36,908 nt of DNA from an uncultured Bacteroidales bacterium (GCA_900318275.1 ONJY01000022.1:1-36908), one strand, 5' to 3'; shown: positions 6,051 to 14,573, counted from the first letter of the stretch. The notes: generated from the letters alone by a model not told the origin. Translations and numbers: made by a program.

Positions 6051-6892
6051 AATATATTGAAGTAACTTTCACTATGGATGACACCAGCCTTTGGCGCGAC
6101 ATGCTGGTGGACACTCTCGGCAACGAAGGCCCCTACGAGAGCTTCGTGGAGACCCCCGACGGCCTCAAGGCCTACGTGCAGACACCGCAGTACGATGCCG
6201 CATGGCTCGCCTCCACCGTGCAGGCTTTCCCTGTGCCGCTGCGCTACAAGGTCGCAGAGATGGAGGACAAGGACTGGAATGCCGAGTGGGAGAAGGAGCA
6301 CAAGGCTGTTCTTGTACAGTACGACGGCGGTAGCGTCTGGGTGCGTGCGCCCTTCCATCCCCATCGCGACGACGTCAGCTATGAGCTCATCATAGAGCCC
6401 AAGATGAGCTTCGGCACCGCCCATCACCCCACCACATACATGATGCTCAGCTATGTCGCCGAGCTCCCCGTCAACGGCCTCCGTGTGCTCGACATGGGCT
6501 GCGGCACCGCCGTGCTGGGCATCCTCGCCAAGATGCGCGGCGCCGCCTACGTCGAGGGCATCGACATCGACGAGTGGGCCTTCGCCAACGCCCGTGAGAA
6601 CGCCGCCTCCAACGGCGTGGAGCTCACCTTCAAGCTCGGCGGCGCCGAAGCCATAGAAGGCCGCTTCGACATCATCCTGGCCAACATCAACCGCAACATA
6701 CTCCTTGCCGACATGGAGCGCTATGCCGCAGCCCTCAACGCCGGCGGCAGCCTCCTGCTCAGCGGCTTCTACGAGGCCGACGAAGGGGCGCTCATAGCCA
6801 AAGCCAACACCCTCGGCATAACCCTGAAAAGCAAGAAGTCGCGCGAACAATGGTCCGCGATTCAACTCATCAAAACGGCGGATAATAATTAA
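6047..6892 (+). CDS. prmA: Ribosomal protein L11 methyltransferase PrmA
   Basis: 281 residues. PrmA trimethylates ribosomal protein L11 using S-adenosylmethionine in the cytoplasm. The family marker GTAHHPTTYMML is around residues 126-137, followed by the SAM-binding loop LDMGCGTAVLGILA and the acidic IDIDEWA strand. NINRNIL takes the place of the usual N-P-P-Y-like motif IV, as in the family. The only reasonable ATG is the one contributed by the heptamer array; an in-frame ATG at 6026 meets a stop two codons later. The last codons (KTADNN) are encoded by AAAACGGCGGATAATAAT, nearly the same as the start of the adjacent repeat element, so the C-terminus seems to have been rewritten by it. Confidence 0.95.
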   Translation: MKYIEVTFTMDDTSLWRDMLVDTLGNEGPYESFVETPDGLKAYVQTPQYDAAWLASTVQAFPVPLRYKVAEMEDKDWNAEWEKEHKAVLVQYDGGSVWVRAPFHPHRDDVSYELIIEPKMSFGTAHHPTTYMMLSYVAELPVNGLRVLDMGCGTAVLGILAKMRGAAYVEGIDIDEWAFANARENAASNGVELTFKLGGAEAIEGRFDIILANINRNILLADMERYAAALNAGGSLLLSGFYEADEGALIAKANTLGITLKSKKSREQWSAIQLIKTADNN

Positions 6893-7064
6893 TAAAACGG
6901 CGAATTATGCGAATTATACGAACTATGGTCAGCGACCTTGTGGAGCTAAGCTGCGCAGGTCAATTTATGGCGAATTACTCTAATTATCGCGTAGGAATTA
7001 GAGTAATTAGCTAATAATTAACATGGGTTGAGATGATTCGCGTAATTCGTTTAATTAGCCGTTA
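6893..7064. repeat. Inverted-end repeat element, copy 1 (prmA-topB gap)
   Basis: It starts AAAACGGCGAATTATGCGAA and ends in the inverted counterpart AATTCGTTTAATTAGCCGTT, i.e. imperfect terminal inverted repeats. Inside, AATTACTCTAATT (6973-6985) pairs exactly with AATTAGAGTAATT (6996-7008). A block at about 6928-6951, GGTCAGCGACCTTGTGGAGC and the next few bases, recurs on the opposite strand in the element at 20923-21106 with only about two differences in 24. It ends 10 bp before the topB start. It encodes no protein, consistent with a MITE-like or REP-like unit. Confidence 0.65.
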
Positions 7065-7074
7065 CTGAAGAATA

Positions 7075-8874
7075 ATGATAGTTTGTATTGCTGAGAAGCC
7101 GAGTGTGGCGCGCGAGATCGCCAAGGTGCTGGGGGCCAACACCTCGCACGACGGCTATATGGAGGGCAACGGCTACCAGGTGACCTGGACCTTCGGCCAC
7201 CTCTGCACTCTCAAGGAGCCGCAGGATTACAGCGACTACTGGAAGCGCTGGAGCCTCTCGGCGCTGCCCATGATACCGCCCCGTTTCGGCATCAAGCTCA
7301 TCCCCAACCAAGGCTACGAGAAGCAGTTCCACGTCATCGAGCGCCTCATGCAGGCCGCCGACGGCATCATCAACTGCGGCGATGCCGGCCAGGAGGGCGA
7401 GCTCATCCAGCGCTGGGTGATGCAGAAGGCCAAAGCCACCTGCCCCGTGCAGCGCCTCTGGGTGAGCAGCCTCACCGAAGAGGCCATCCGCGAGGCCTTC
7501 GCCAACCTCAAGCCGCAGTCGGAATACCAGAGCCTCTACGAGGCAGGCCTCTGTCGCGCCATCGGCGACTGGCTCCTCGGCATGAACGCCACACGCCTCT
7601 ACACCCTCCGCTTCGCCACCGCCAAAGGCCAGGTGCTCAGCATAGGCCGCGTGCAGACACCCACGCTGGCCATGATCGTCAACCGCCACTTCGAGATAAA
7701 GAACTTCAAGCCCGAGAAATACTGGGTGCTCTCCACCCTCTACCGCGACGTCGTCTTCACCTCCACCAAGGGCAAGATCAAGAAGCCCGAGGAAGGGCAG
7801 GCGGCGCTGGAGGCCGTCAAGGGCAAGGACTTTACCGTCACCGACATACAGCAGAAGGCCGGCACCGAGGCGCCGCCGCGCCTCTTCGACCTCACCTCGC
7901 TGCAGGTGGAGTGCAACAAGAAATACTCCTTCTCGGCCGACGACACCCTGAAGCACATACAGAGCCTCTACGAGAAGAAGCTCACCACCTACCCGCGCGT
8001 CGACACCACCTACCTCTCCGACGACGTCTACGCCAAATGCCCCCAGATACTGCAGGGAATCATCCCCTATGCGCCGCTCGTCCAACCCCTGATGGGCAAG
8101 AAACTCAAGAAGAGCAAGAAAGTCTTCGACACCTCGAAGGTCACCGACCACCACGCCATCATCCCCACCGGCCAGAACCCGCAGAACGTGAGCCTCACCA
8201 CCGACGAGAAGCGCGTCTTCGACCTCGTGGCGCGCCGCTTCATAGCCGTCTTCTACCCCGACTGCAAGTTTTCGACCACCACAGTCATGGGCGAAGTGGA
8301 GAAAGTGGAGTTCAAGGCCAGCGGCAAGCAGATACTCGAAGAAGGCTGGCGTGCAGTCTTTGGCGGACAGGCGGCCAGCGCCGACGATGAAGGCAAGAAA
8401 GACGACGAGCAGACGCTGCCCTCATTCACCAAAGGCGAGCACGGTCCCCACGAGCCCTCGCTGGCCGAGAAGCAGACGACGCCACCCAAGCCCTACACCG
8501 AGGCCACGCTGCTGCGTGCTATGGAGACCGCCGGCAAGGCCGTCGACAACGAAGAGCTGCGCGACGCCCTCAAGGCCAACGGCATCGGCCGTCCCTCGAC
8601 ACGCGCCGCCATCATCGAGACTCTCTTCAAACGGCAGTACATCAGCAAGGTGCGCAAAAGCCTCGAACCCACGCCCACAGGCATAGCCCTCATCGGCGTC
8701 ATACAGGAAGAGCTCCTCAAGAGCGTCGAGCTCACCGGCCAGTGGGAGAAGAAGCTGCGCGACATAGAGGCGAAGAAATACAGCGCCGCCCAGTTCATCG
8801 ACGAGCTCAAGCAGATGACCGCCCAGGTCGTCCAGGAGGTCATGAGCGACGGCACCCGCCGCATGCAGTTTTAA
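7075..8874 (+). CDS. topB: DNA topoisomerase III (type IA)
   Basis: 599 residues. It relaxes and decatenates DNA through a transient 5' phosphotyrosine. The N-terminal Toprim domain begins CIAEKPSVAREIAKVLG. The acidic motif reads CGDAGQEGELIQRW, so the second Asp of the usual DxDxE is Gly; to my knowledge this is normal in Bacteroidales TopB. GRVQTPTLAMIVNRH and the catalytic tyrosine region TTYPRVDTTYLSDD (about residues 303-316) follow, then HHAIIPT and the GIGRPSTRA motif near the end. No C-terminal zinc ribbons are present. The start is immediately downstream of a repeat element, without a Shine-Dalgarno sequence. Confidence 0.95.
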   Translation: MIVCIAEKPSVAREIAKVLGANTSHDGYMEGNGYQVTWTFGHLCTLKEPQDYSDYWKRWSLSALPMIPPRFGIKLIPNQGYEKQFHVIERLMQAADGIINCGDAGQEGELIQRWVMQKAKATCPVQRLWVSSLTEEAIREAFANLKPQSEYQSLYEAGLCRAIGDWLLGMNATRLYTLRFATAKGQVLSIGRVQTPTLAMIVNRHFEIKNFKPEKYWVLSTLYRDVVFTSTKGKIKKPEEGQAALEAVKGKDFTVTDIQQKAGTEAPPRLFDLTSLQVECNKKYSFSADDTLKHIQSLYEKKLTTYPRVDTTYLSDDVYAKCPQILQGIIPYAPLVQPLMGKKLKKSKKVFDTSKVTDHHAIIPTGQNPQNVSLTTDEKRVFDLVARRFIAVFYPDCKFSTTTVMGEVEKVEFKASGKQILEEGWRAVFGGQAASADDEGKKDDEQTLPSFTKGEHGPHEPSLAEKQTTPPKPYTEATLLRAMETAGKAVDNEELRDALKANGIGRPSTRAAIIETLFKRQYISKVRKSLEPTPTGIALIGVIQEELLKSVELTGQWEKKLRDIEAKKYSAAQFIDELKQMTAQVVQEVMSDGTRRMQF

Positions 8875-8907
8875 CATTTCGCACACCCTTGCGGGCCGAT
8901 TTGACCC

Positions 8908-8949
8908 AAACAGCCAAAGTGTTGTATACCAGCGCTTTGGCTGTTTTGC
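8908..8949 (+). terminator. Rho-independent terminator after topB
   Basis: AAACAGCCAAAG (8908-8919) pairs exactly with CTTTGGCTGTTT (8935-8946), followed by TTG. It lies 34 bp after the topB stop. Confidence 0.75.
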
Positions 8950-8993
8950 TATAGTCGGCACATAACACGCTGTATCATAGCCCTTTGTCCGCA

Positions 8994-9048
8994 TCATCTC
9001 TTTAGTTGCTCCTTAATTGCTCCTTGGTTGCTCCTTACCATCACTTTT
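8994..9048 (+). repeat. 11-bp tandem array
   Basis: Five 11-bp blocks: TCATCTCTTTA, GTTGCTCCTTA, ATTGCTCCTTG, GTTGCTCCTTA, CCATCACTTTT. The three middle units (9005-9037) are near identical; the outer two are degenerate. Confidence 0.65.
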
Positions 9049-9278
9049 CCATGTAAGAGAGACTAAAGTTTTAACAATTCGCGGATAATGTCAATATGCC
9101 TTTTCAGCCCCTCGTCAGCAGGCACCATCGCCGCCAAATCGTCGCCCCAAGGCCGACTATTCAACGCCTTTCTGTCGCCTAAAGGCCGACACCTTGCTGC
9201 CCCAGCGCCGTCCTCTCGTCGGGAGCGAGCCGATGTCGCCGCCAAGAGGGGGCATCGCCTATAGGAAACAAAATAAGT
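9049..9278. other. GC-rich intergenic stretch, nothing recognised
   Basis: A minus-strand open frame covers this stretch and ends plausibly (VPADEGLKRHIDIIRELLKL), but its upstream part runs through the promoter of the next gene, so I do not call it. It might be the tail of a lost gene. Confidence 0.3.
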
Positions 9279-9310
9279 TTTGTCGGATAGAAAAAACTTC
9301 GTATCTTTGC
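9279..9310 (+). promoter_or_regulatory. Promoter of the FISUMP lipoprotein gene
   Basis: TTTG (9279-9282), 19-bp spacer, TATCTTTGC (9302-9310): a full match to the Bacteroidota consensus. It leaves a leader of about 110 nt before ATG 9425. Confidence 0.8.
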
Positions 9311-9424
9311 ACTTGCTTTCGAGAGCGAAAGCTGTAAGCAAGAAAAGCATTGCGGTAATGGTATAGAAGGGTAGGTCTTTTCTTGTTGGTATTTGACAAG
9401 AACATCAATCAAAAACATATAACT

Positions 9425-9970
9425 ATGAAGAAAGTATTCCTTTTCAGCATGATGAGCCTGATGGCGTTGACGTTTTGCGCGCTGGTCGGGTGCTCGAAGG
9501 ACAAAAATGAAGCAAATGGCAACGGAGGGTCCGCTGGTACGAACAACGGTGGGGCAACGGGTGAGTATGTAGACCTGGGCTTGACGAGCGGCACCAAGTG
9601 GAAGGCTATGAATGAAGTGAACGAAGCAGATACCGTATATGATTTCTTCACCTACGACGAAGCGATGGATAGGTTTGGCTCCAGCCTGCCGACCAAGGAA
9701 CAATGGGAGGAGTTGAAATCCGAATGCCAATGGTCGTGGACAGGCAGCGGTTATGATGTGACCGGCCCTAACGGCAATTCCATCTCCCTGCCCGCTGCGG
9801 GCGACCGCGATTGCGGTGGAAGCGTGTACGACGTGGGCTCCTACGGCATCTATTGGTCGTCCACGCCCGGTTTTGAAGGCGCGTGGGGCATCTACTTCTA
9901 TTCGGGCAGCGTGGGAATGTTCGACGGCGGCTATTGCTACGGGTGTTCCGTCCGGTTGGTCCAAGATTGA
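9425..9970 (+). CDS. FISUMP-domain lipoprotein
   Basis: 181 residues. The upstream in-frame start is discarded because MKKVFLFSMM begins a proper lipoprotein signal with lipobox ALVGC (Cys23). A short Gly/Asn-rich linker leads to EYVDLGLTSGTKWKAMNEV, then SLPTKEQWEEL, SISLPAAGDRD and YGIYWSSTPG, the ordered motifs of the Fibrobacter succinogenes major paralogous domain found in many Bacteroidota surface lipoproteins. The domain's role is not established; the location is expected to be the outer or inner membrane, periplasmic or surface-facing. Own promoter and own terminator, so monocistronic. Confidence 0.85.
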   Translation: MKKVFLFSMMSLMALTFCALVGCSKDKNEANGNGGSAGTNNGGATGEYVDLGLTSGTKWKAMNEVNEADTVYDFFTYDEAMDRFGSSLPTKEQWEELKSECQWSWTGSGYDVTGPNGNSISLPAAGDRDCGGSVYDVGSYGIYWSSTPGFEGAWGIYFYSGSVGMFDGGYCYGCSVRLVQD

Positions 9971-9992
9971 GGATTGCGCTTGTCGCTTAATG

Positions 9993-10032
9993 AAAGAGCA
10001 TGCTTTCCTTTGGCGGAAGCATGCTCTTTTTT
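9993..10032 (+). terminator. Rho-independent terminator after the FISUMP gene
   Basis: AAAGAGCATGCTT (9993-10005) pairs exactly with AAGCATGCTCTTT (10017-10029), followed by a T-run. Confidence 0.9.
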
Positions 10033-10054
10033 GCTGCATCTTATGCGCGTGGTT

Positions 10055-10143
10055 TTGCTTGATGGAATAAGCACTTTTGAGGCGAAATTGCTTAATGGAA
10101 TAAGCACTTTTGAGGCAAAATTGCTTAATGGAATAAGCAAAAA
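10055..10143 (+). repeat. 33-bp tandem repeat, about 2.7 copies
   Basis: Units start at 10055, 10088 and 10121 with TTGCTTRATGGAATAAGCA; copies 1 and 2 differ at two positions and the third is partial. Each unit carries the small dyad TGCTTA/TAAGCA. 33 bp is three times the 11-bp period seen in other arrays here. It lies between a terminator and the acyl-CoA synthetase start; open frames across it on both strands repeat an 11-residue peptide but look fortuitous. Confidence 0.8.
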
Positions 10144-10249
10144 GCAGAAATATTGCCCGTGTGGCAAAAACTTTTTTCGGGTTTTATACAATATTTATAA
10201 AATATACGCGTTACATAACCATTAATTGTATAAAAAAAAACGACAAGAT

Positions 10250-12322
10250 ATGATAGCAAAAGAACTACTCAATCCCCGCAGCATCGTCATTTGCGGTGCT
10301 TCGTCCGATGTGCATAAGCCCGGCGGCAAATCGCTGAAGAACCTGTTGGAGAGCCCCTTCAAGGGCCAGATATACGCCGTGAACCCCAAGGAGACCGAGG
10401 TGCAGGGCGTGAAGTGCTACGCCAAGGTGGAAGACCTGCCGCAGGTCGACTGCGCCATCCTCTGCATCGCCGCCAAGTTCTGCGCCCAGACGGTCGACGT
10501 GCTGGCCAAGGAGAAGGGCTGCAAGGGCTTCATCATCGTCAGCGCCGGCTTCTCGGAGGAGAGCCACGAGGGCGCCGAGATTGAGAAGCACATCGTCGAC
10601 ACCATCAACTCGGTGGGCGGCTCGCTCATAGGCCCCAACTGCACGGGCTTCCTCAACGTGAACTATGCAGGTTGCTTCGACACGCCCATCCCGCCGCTTG
10701 ACCCCAAGGGTGTGGACTTCATCACGGGCAGCGGCGCTACGGCTGTGTTCATCAAGGAGTACGGCATGAGCAACGGCCTGAAGTTCAACAGCGTGTGGGC
10801 CGTTGGCAACAGCGCCCAGCTGGGTATCGAGGATGTGCTGGAGCACCTGGACGAGACCTTCGACCCCGAGAAGTCGAGCCACGTCATCATGCTCTATATG
10901 GAGAAGATAGGCGACCCGCAGCGCCTGCTGAAGCATAGCCGTTCGCTCATCAACAAGGGCTGCCACATCGCGGCCATCAAGAGCGGTGGCTCGGCCGCCG
11001 GCTCGCGTGCCGCCAGCAGCCACACCGGCGCCCTGGCCACCAACGACGCCGCCGTCGACGCCCTGTTCCGCAAGGCCGGCATCGTGCGCTGCCAGAACCG
11101 TCAGGAGCTGACCACCGTCTGCGCCGTCTTCATGCACCCCGAGATCAAGGGCAAGCGCTGCGCCGTCATCACCCACGCCGGCGGCCCCGCCGTGATGCTC
11201 ACCGACGTGCTGAGCAACGGCGGCATGGAGGTGCCCTCGCTGAAGGAGCACCCCGCCAGCCCCGCGCTGCTGGAGAAGCTCTTCGGAGGCTCGTCGGTGG
11301 GCAACCCCATCGACTTCCTCGCCACCGGTACTGCCGAACAGCTTGGCTACATCATAGACACCGTCGAGAACGAGTACACGGACATCGACTTCTCGGTGGT
11401 CATCTTCGGCAGCCCCGGATTGTTCAGCAACAAGGAGGTCTACGACTTGCTTGACGAGAAGATGAAGACCTGCAAGAAGCCCATCTTCCCCGTGCTGCCG
11501 AGCATCATCAACGTCAAGGACGAGATCAACGACTTCATAGCCAAGGGCCGCATCAACTTCCCCGAGGAGTGCGTGCTTGGCAACGCCATCTGCAAGGTGT
11601 ACAACACGCCGAAGCCGCAGCCGGAGCATGTGGAGACGCCCAAGATAGACGTGGCGCGCATCCGCAAGACCGTGGAGCGCTGCAAGGACGGCTATATGGA
11701 GATTGCCGACTACAACGAGCTGCTCGACGCCGCCGGCATCAGCCGCAAGAAGAGCGTGGAGGTGAGCAAGAAGGAAGACGCCCTGGCCTTCGCCAAGGAG
11801 GTGGGCTGCTCGAAGGATGTGCCGCTGGTGATGAAGGTCGTCGGCCCGCTGCACAAGAGCGACGTGGGCGGCGTGACCCTCGGCGTGAAGGACCTCGACA
11901 CGGTGGCCAAGGAGTTTGACCGTCTGATAGTCATCCCCGAGACCTACGCTGTGGAGATGTACCCGATGCTCGACGGTATCGACGTCTACATCGGCGCCAT
12001 CAAGGATGCCAAGTTCGGCCACCAGATATTCTTCGGCCTGGGCGGCATCTTCATCGAGGTGCTGAAGGACGTGCAGAGCGCTCTGGCGCCCATCACCGCT
12101 GCCGAAGCCAAGGAGATGCTCAAGCAGCTGAAGGGCTACAAGATACTGGAAGGCGTGCGTGGTCAGGAGGGAGTGAACCTCGACCTCTATGCCGACCAGG
12201 TGGCGCGAGTGAGCGCGCTGGTGCAGGCCGCACCCGAGATTGCTGAGATGGACCTCAACCCGCTGCTCGGCAACCCGCGCTACGTCACCGCCGTCGACGC
12301 CCGCATCCGTCTGGAAAAATAA
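10250..12322 (+). CDS. ADP-forming acetyl/acyl-CoA synthetase (fused alpha-beta type)
   Basis: 690 residues from ATG 10250; the eight extra upstream codons (poly-Lys/Arg) lack support. It interconverts acyl-CoA + ADP + Pi and acid + CoA + ATP, making ATP at the end of amino-acid or pyruvate fermentation. Domain order: CoA-binding Rossmann domain (residues about 1-130, ICGASSDVHKPGGKS), succinyl-CoA-ligase-like domains with the phospho-histidine motif SHTGAL (His258), and a C-terminal ATP-grasp domain (MKVVGPLHKSDVGGV, then MDLNPLLGNP). Full length for the fused family. Substrate specificity cannot be read from the sequence. The next gene starts 7 bp later. Confidence 0.9.
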   Translation: MIAKELLNPRSIVICGASSDVHKPGGKSLKNLLESPFKGQIYAVNPKETEVQGVKCYAKVEDLPQVDCAILCIAAKFCAQTVDVLAKEKGCKGFIIVSAGFSEESHEGAEIEKHIVDTINSVGGSLIGPNCTGFLNVNYAGCFDTPIPPLDPKGVDFITGSGATAVFIKEYGMSNGLKFNSVWAVGNSAQLGIEDVLEHLDETFDPEKSSHVIMLYMEKIGDPQRLLKHSRSLINKGCHIAAIKSGGSAAGSRAASSHTGALATNDAAVDALFRKAGIVRCQNRQELTTVCAVFMHPEIKGKRCAVITHAGGPAVMLTDVLSNGGMEVPSLKEHPASPALLEKLFGGSSVGNPIDFLATGTAEQLGYIIDTVENEYTDIDFSVVIFGSPGLFSNKEVYDLLDEKMKTCKKPIFPVLPSIINVKDEINDFIAKGRINFPEECVLGNAICKVYNTPKPQPEHVETPKIDVARIRKTVERCKDGYMEIADYNELLDAAGISRKKSVEVSKKEDALAFAKEVGCSKDVPLVMKVVGPLHKSDVGGVTLGVKDLDTVAKEFDRLIVIPETYAVEMYPMLDGIDVYIGAIKDAKFGHQIFFGLGGIFIEVLKDVQSALAPITAAEAKEMLKQLKGYKILEGVRGQEGVNLDLYADQVARVSALVQAAPEIAEMDLNPLLGNPRYVTAVDARIRLEK

Positions 12323-12329
12323 GCATTTT

Positions 12330-13088
12330 ATGAAGAAGACTATAGCTATCACGGTGTTCGTTGCCGCGCTGGCATTGGCTGGCGCGGCGCGGGCACAGGT
12401 GTTCGTGAATGCCGGTTTCACCAGCAAGAAAGCCAATGTGAAATCCACCTTTGTCAACAAAGTCAGCGCAAACGTTGACTCCACCCTGAGCAGCCATCGT
12501 GGTCTCGGCAACGGTTTCTATTTCGGGTTTGGCTACAACTACACCATCTGGAATGGTATCGGTGTGGCTGCAGGTGCGACATTCGACTATTATACCCACA
12601 AAGAGACGAGGAGCGGCATAATGGGAAGTATGGATTTTGTGGCCAAGTCGCAAGTCACGTCCATGGGGCTCTCCTTTCCGCTGCTGGCTACCTACAGGTA
12701 TGAATTCTACTATGACCTCGTTGTGGGCAAGGTGTATGCAGGACCGGTTTTCCAGCTGGGCCTTTCTGCCAAAGGCAAGACGGAGGTCAACTGGCCGACC
12801 ATTGACTCGGTGGAGGTTCATCCGTTTGACCACTATGAGCTTGATGACAAAGGGGAGTCGCGCTACCGCAAGTTCAACATGGGTATCATGATTGGTACAG
12901 GCATAGAGCTGTGGGGAGCGCGGTTCGACATCGGATATAGTTTCGGCTTGCTCGAATACTCCAACGAAGGCCTCAAGGACCGCGAAGTGAACTACAAGTA
13001 CGAGTCGGCCATCACTGGCCAGTTCTTTGTCGGACTTGGCTATAGCTTCGACCCATTCCCGAAAAAGATGCAGAAAAAGAAGAAATAA
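12330..13088 (+). CDS. Outer-membrane beta-barrel protein 1
   Basis: 252 residues. It has a signal peptide MKKTIAITVFVAALALAGAA ending ARAQ, then amphipathic strands such as GNGFYFGFGYNYTIW and the closing FFVGLGYSFDPFPKK. The Gly/aromatic alternation and size fit the OMP_b-brl (porin family) group of Bacteroidota. It starts 7 bp after the synthetase, so it is probably cotranscribed. Function unknown. A Lys-rich tail after the last strand is unusual for a barrel that should end in an aromatic residue. Confidence 0.75.
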   Translation: MKKTIAITVFVAALALAGAARAQVFVNAGFTSKKANVKSTFVNKVSANVDSTLSSHRGLGNGFYFGFGYNYTIWNGIGVAAGATFDYYTHKETRSGIMGSMDFVAKSQVTSMGLSFPLLATYRYEFYYDLVVGKVYAGPVFQLGLSAKGKTEVNWPTIDSVEVHPFDHYELDDKGESRYRKFNMGIMIGTGIELWGARFDIGYSFGLLEYSNEGLKDREVNYKYESAITGQFFVGLGYSFDPFPKKMQKKKK

Positions 13089-13109
13089 TTAACCTTTAAA
13101 ATAACAAAT

Positions 13110-13763
13110 ATGAAGAAAGTTCTATCAATTGTGGCTCTTGCCACAGCCATGCTGATTGCCGGCAAAGCTACCGCTCAGCTCAGCGTCAACGGCGGTCTTC
13201 TGGGCAACGTCAACAGCGTTAGCTTCAAGTACACCGACATCAACGGTAAAGAGGTGAAGAAAGACTCCACAGAGAATGCCGGCATCGGCTTGTATGCTGG
13301 TGTCAGCTACAACCTCCCCATCTCCCAGAACTGGGGTATCGCCCCGGGCGTCTACCTCAATTATGTTGGCAAGAACAAGGAGGAGAAGGCTTACACCGTC
13401 GTTCTCGACATGGTGGACCTCAACATCCCCATCCTGTTCAACTACAAGCATGAGTTCACCGGCACCTTCGGCATCATGGGCTTTGTGGGTCCCAACGTCC
13501 GCTATGGTCTCATGGCCAACCAGACCATCAAGATTAAGACTCCTGAATCGGTGGACAAGACCAACCTCTATTCCACGCCTGCCGGCGCAAAGAATCCTTA
13601 CCTGACGCGCTTCGACCTTGGCCTCACCTTCGGTGTCGGTGTCCACTTCAACGCCTTCCGCATTGAGACCGGCTTCAATGTCGGCCTTATCGACCGCGAC
13701 CCCGAGAAGAACTTCACGCAGAACTTCCACCAGTTCTTCGTGGGCGTTGGCTACGTCTTCTAA
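13110..13763 (+). CDS. Outer-membrane beta-barrel protein 2
   Basis: 217 residues; signal peptide MKKVLSIVALATAMLIAGKA with cleavage after TAQ. It ends FFVGVGYVF, the C-terminal aromatic recognised by the BAM machinery. Strand pattern (GIGLYAGVSYNLPI, GIAPGVYLNYVG, MVDLNIPILFNYKHEF) shared with the next gene, so the two are tandem paralogues. 21 bp after the preceding gene. Confidence 0.8.
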   Translation: MKKVLSIVALATAMLIAGKATAQLSVNGGLLGNVNSVSFKYTDINGKEVKKDSTENAGIGLYAGVSYNLPISQNWGIAPGVYLNYVGKNKEEKAYTVVLDMVDLNIPILFNYKHEFTGTFGIMGFVGPNVRYGLMANQTIKIKTPESVDKTNLYSTPAGAKNPYLTRFDLGLTFGVGVHFNAFRIETGFNVGLIDRDPEKNFTQNFHQFFVGVGYVF

Positions 13764-13799
13764 AGAAACAATGTGTATTAACCAATAAAAAACAACATT

Positions 13800-14501
13800 A
13801 TGAAAAAAGTATTTGCATTTGTCGCCGTTGCAGCCGCCATGCTGGTTGCCGGTACTGCAAGCGCTCAGCTGAGCGTCAACGCTGGTTTTCTCAGCAACAC
13901 CGCAAAGATCCACACCGAGACCACCGCTCTTGGTGTCACCAAGACCAATGACACGTCTGCCGTTCTCGGTAGCGGTTTCTATGTGGGCGGCAGCTACAAT
14001 GTAGAGCTCGTCGGTGGCCTCGGCGTTGCCCCCGGTATCTACTTCGACATGACCACCAAGAAGGAAGAGAACAAGCTTGCCGGCATCACCAGCACCACCA
14101 ACAGCACCATGATGGACATCAACATCCCCATCATGCTCAACTACAAGCTCACCTTCGGTGACGACTTCGCCGTCTTCGCCTTCGCCGGCCCCGATGTCGT
14201 TCTCGGTCTTTCTGCAAAAACCAAGACTGTCACCAAGATTGACGGTGTCTCTGGCGAGACCACCACAGAGGGTGACGCCTACAAGAAAGAGAACGGTGCT
14301 GAGAAGCCCGCAATGACCCGCTTCGACATTGGCGTGATGTTCGGTGCCGGCGTGCAGTTCAGCAGCTTCCGTCTTGAGGCTGGCTATGAACTCGGCATGC
14401 TCAACCGTCTTGGCATGAAAGAGACTTCCACCGCTGGCGTTTCCTGGAAGGGCTCGCAGAAGCACAACCGCTTCTTCGTTGGTATCGGCTATGCTTTCTA
14501 A
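13800..14501 (+). CDS. Outer-membrane beta-barrel protein 3
   Basis: 233 residues; signal peptide MKKVFAFVAVAAAMLVAGTA with cleavage after SAQ, and terminal FFVGIGYAF. Closely parallels the previous protein: both mature forms start LSVN-GG/AGFL and both contain a MDIN/LNIPI strand. The extracellular-loop regions (HTETTALGVTKTNDT, SGETTTEGDAYKKENG) differ most, as expected after duplication. A strong terminator follows. Confidence 0.8.
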   Translation: MKKVFAFVAVAAAMLVAGTASAQLSVNAGFLSNTAKIHTETTALGVTKTNDTSAVLGSGFYVGGSYNVELVGGLGVAPGIYFDMTTKKEENKLAGITSTTNSTMMDINIPIMLNYKLTFGDDFAVFAFAGPDVVLGLSAKTKTVTKIDGVSGETTTEGDAYKKENGAEKPAMTRFDIGVMFGAGVQFSSFRLEAGYELGMLNRLGMKETSTAGVSWKGSQKHNRFFVGIGYAF

Positions 14502-14524
14502 GCTATAGAGAACCATACAAAATG

Positions 14525-14556
14525 AAAGCCCCGCGCCAACGGCGCGGGGCTTTTCT
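14525..14556 (+). terminator. Rho-independent terminator of the barrel cluster
   Basis: AAAGCCCCGCGCC (14525-14537) pairs perfectly with GGCGCGGGGCTTT (14541-14553) around loop AAC, then T-rich sequence. On the minus strand it also sits just past the glycosyltransferase stop and may serve both. Confidence 0.9.
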
Positions 14557-14573
14557 TATGTCTTTGTGTGGCG

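Noticed and set aside
7379-7400. Loss of the second Asp in the TopB DxDxE motif as a sign of inactivity
   Set aside because: All other catalytic motifs are intact, and to my knowledge the DAGQEGE form is usual in Bacteroidales TopB.
9974-10225. 83-codon open frame with a repeated 11-residue peptide
   Set aside because: Starts inside a terminator stem, and the repeat is a DNA tandem repeat that is open on both strands; no start signal.
10265-12511. 748-codon open frame on the minus strand
   Set aside because: It is longer than the real gene but antisense to the acyl-CoA synthetase, whose motifs are clear; the composition (Val/His/Leu/Ala-rich) is typical of a GC-rich shadow frame.
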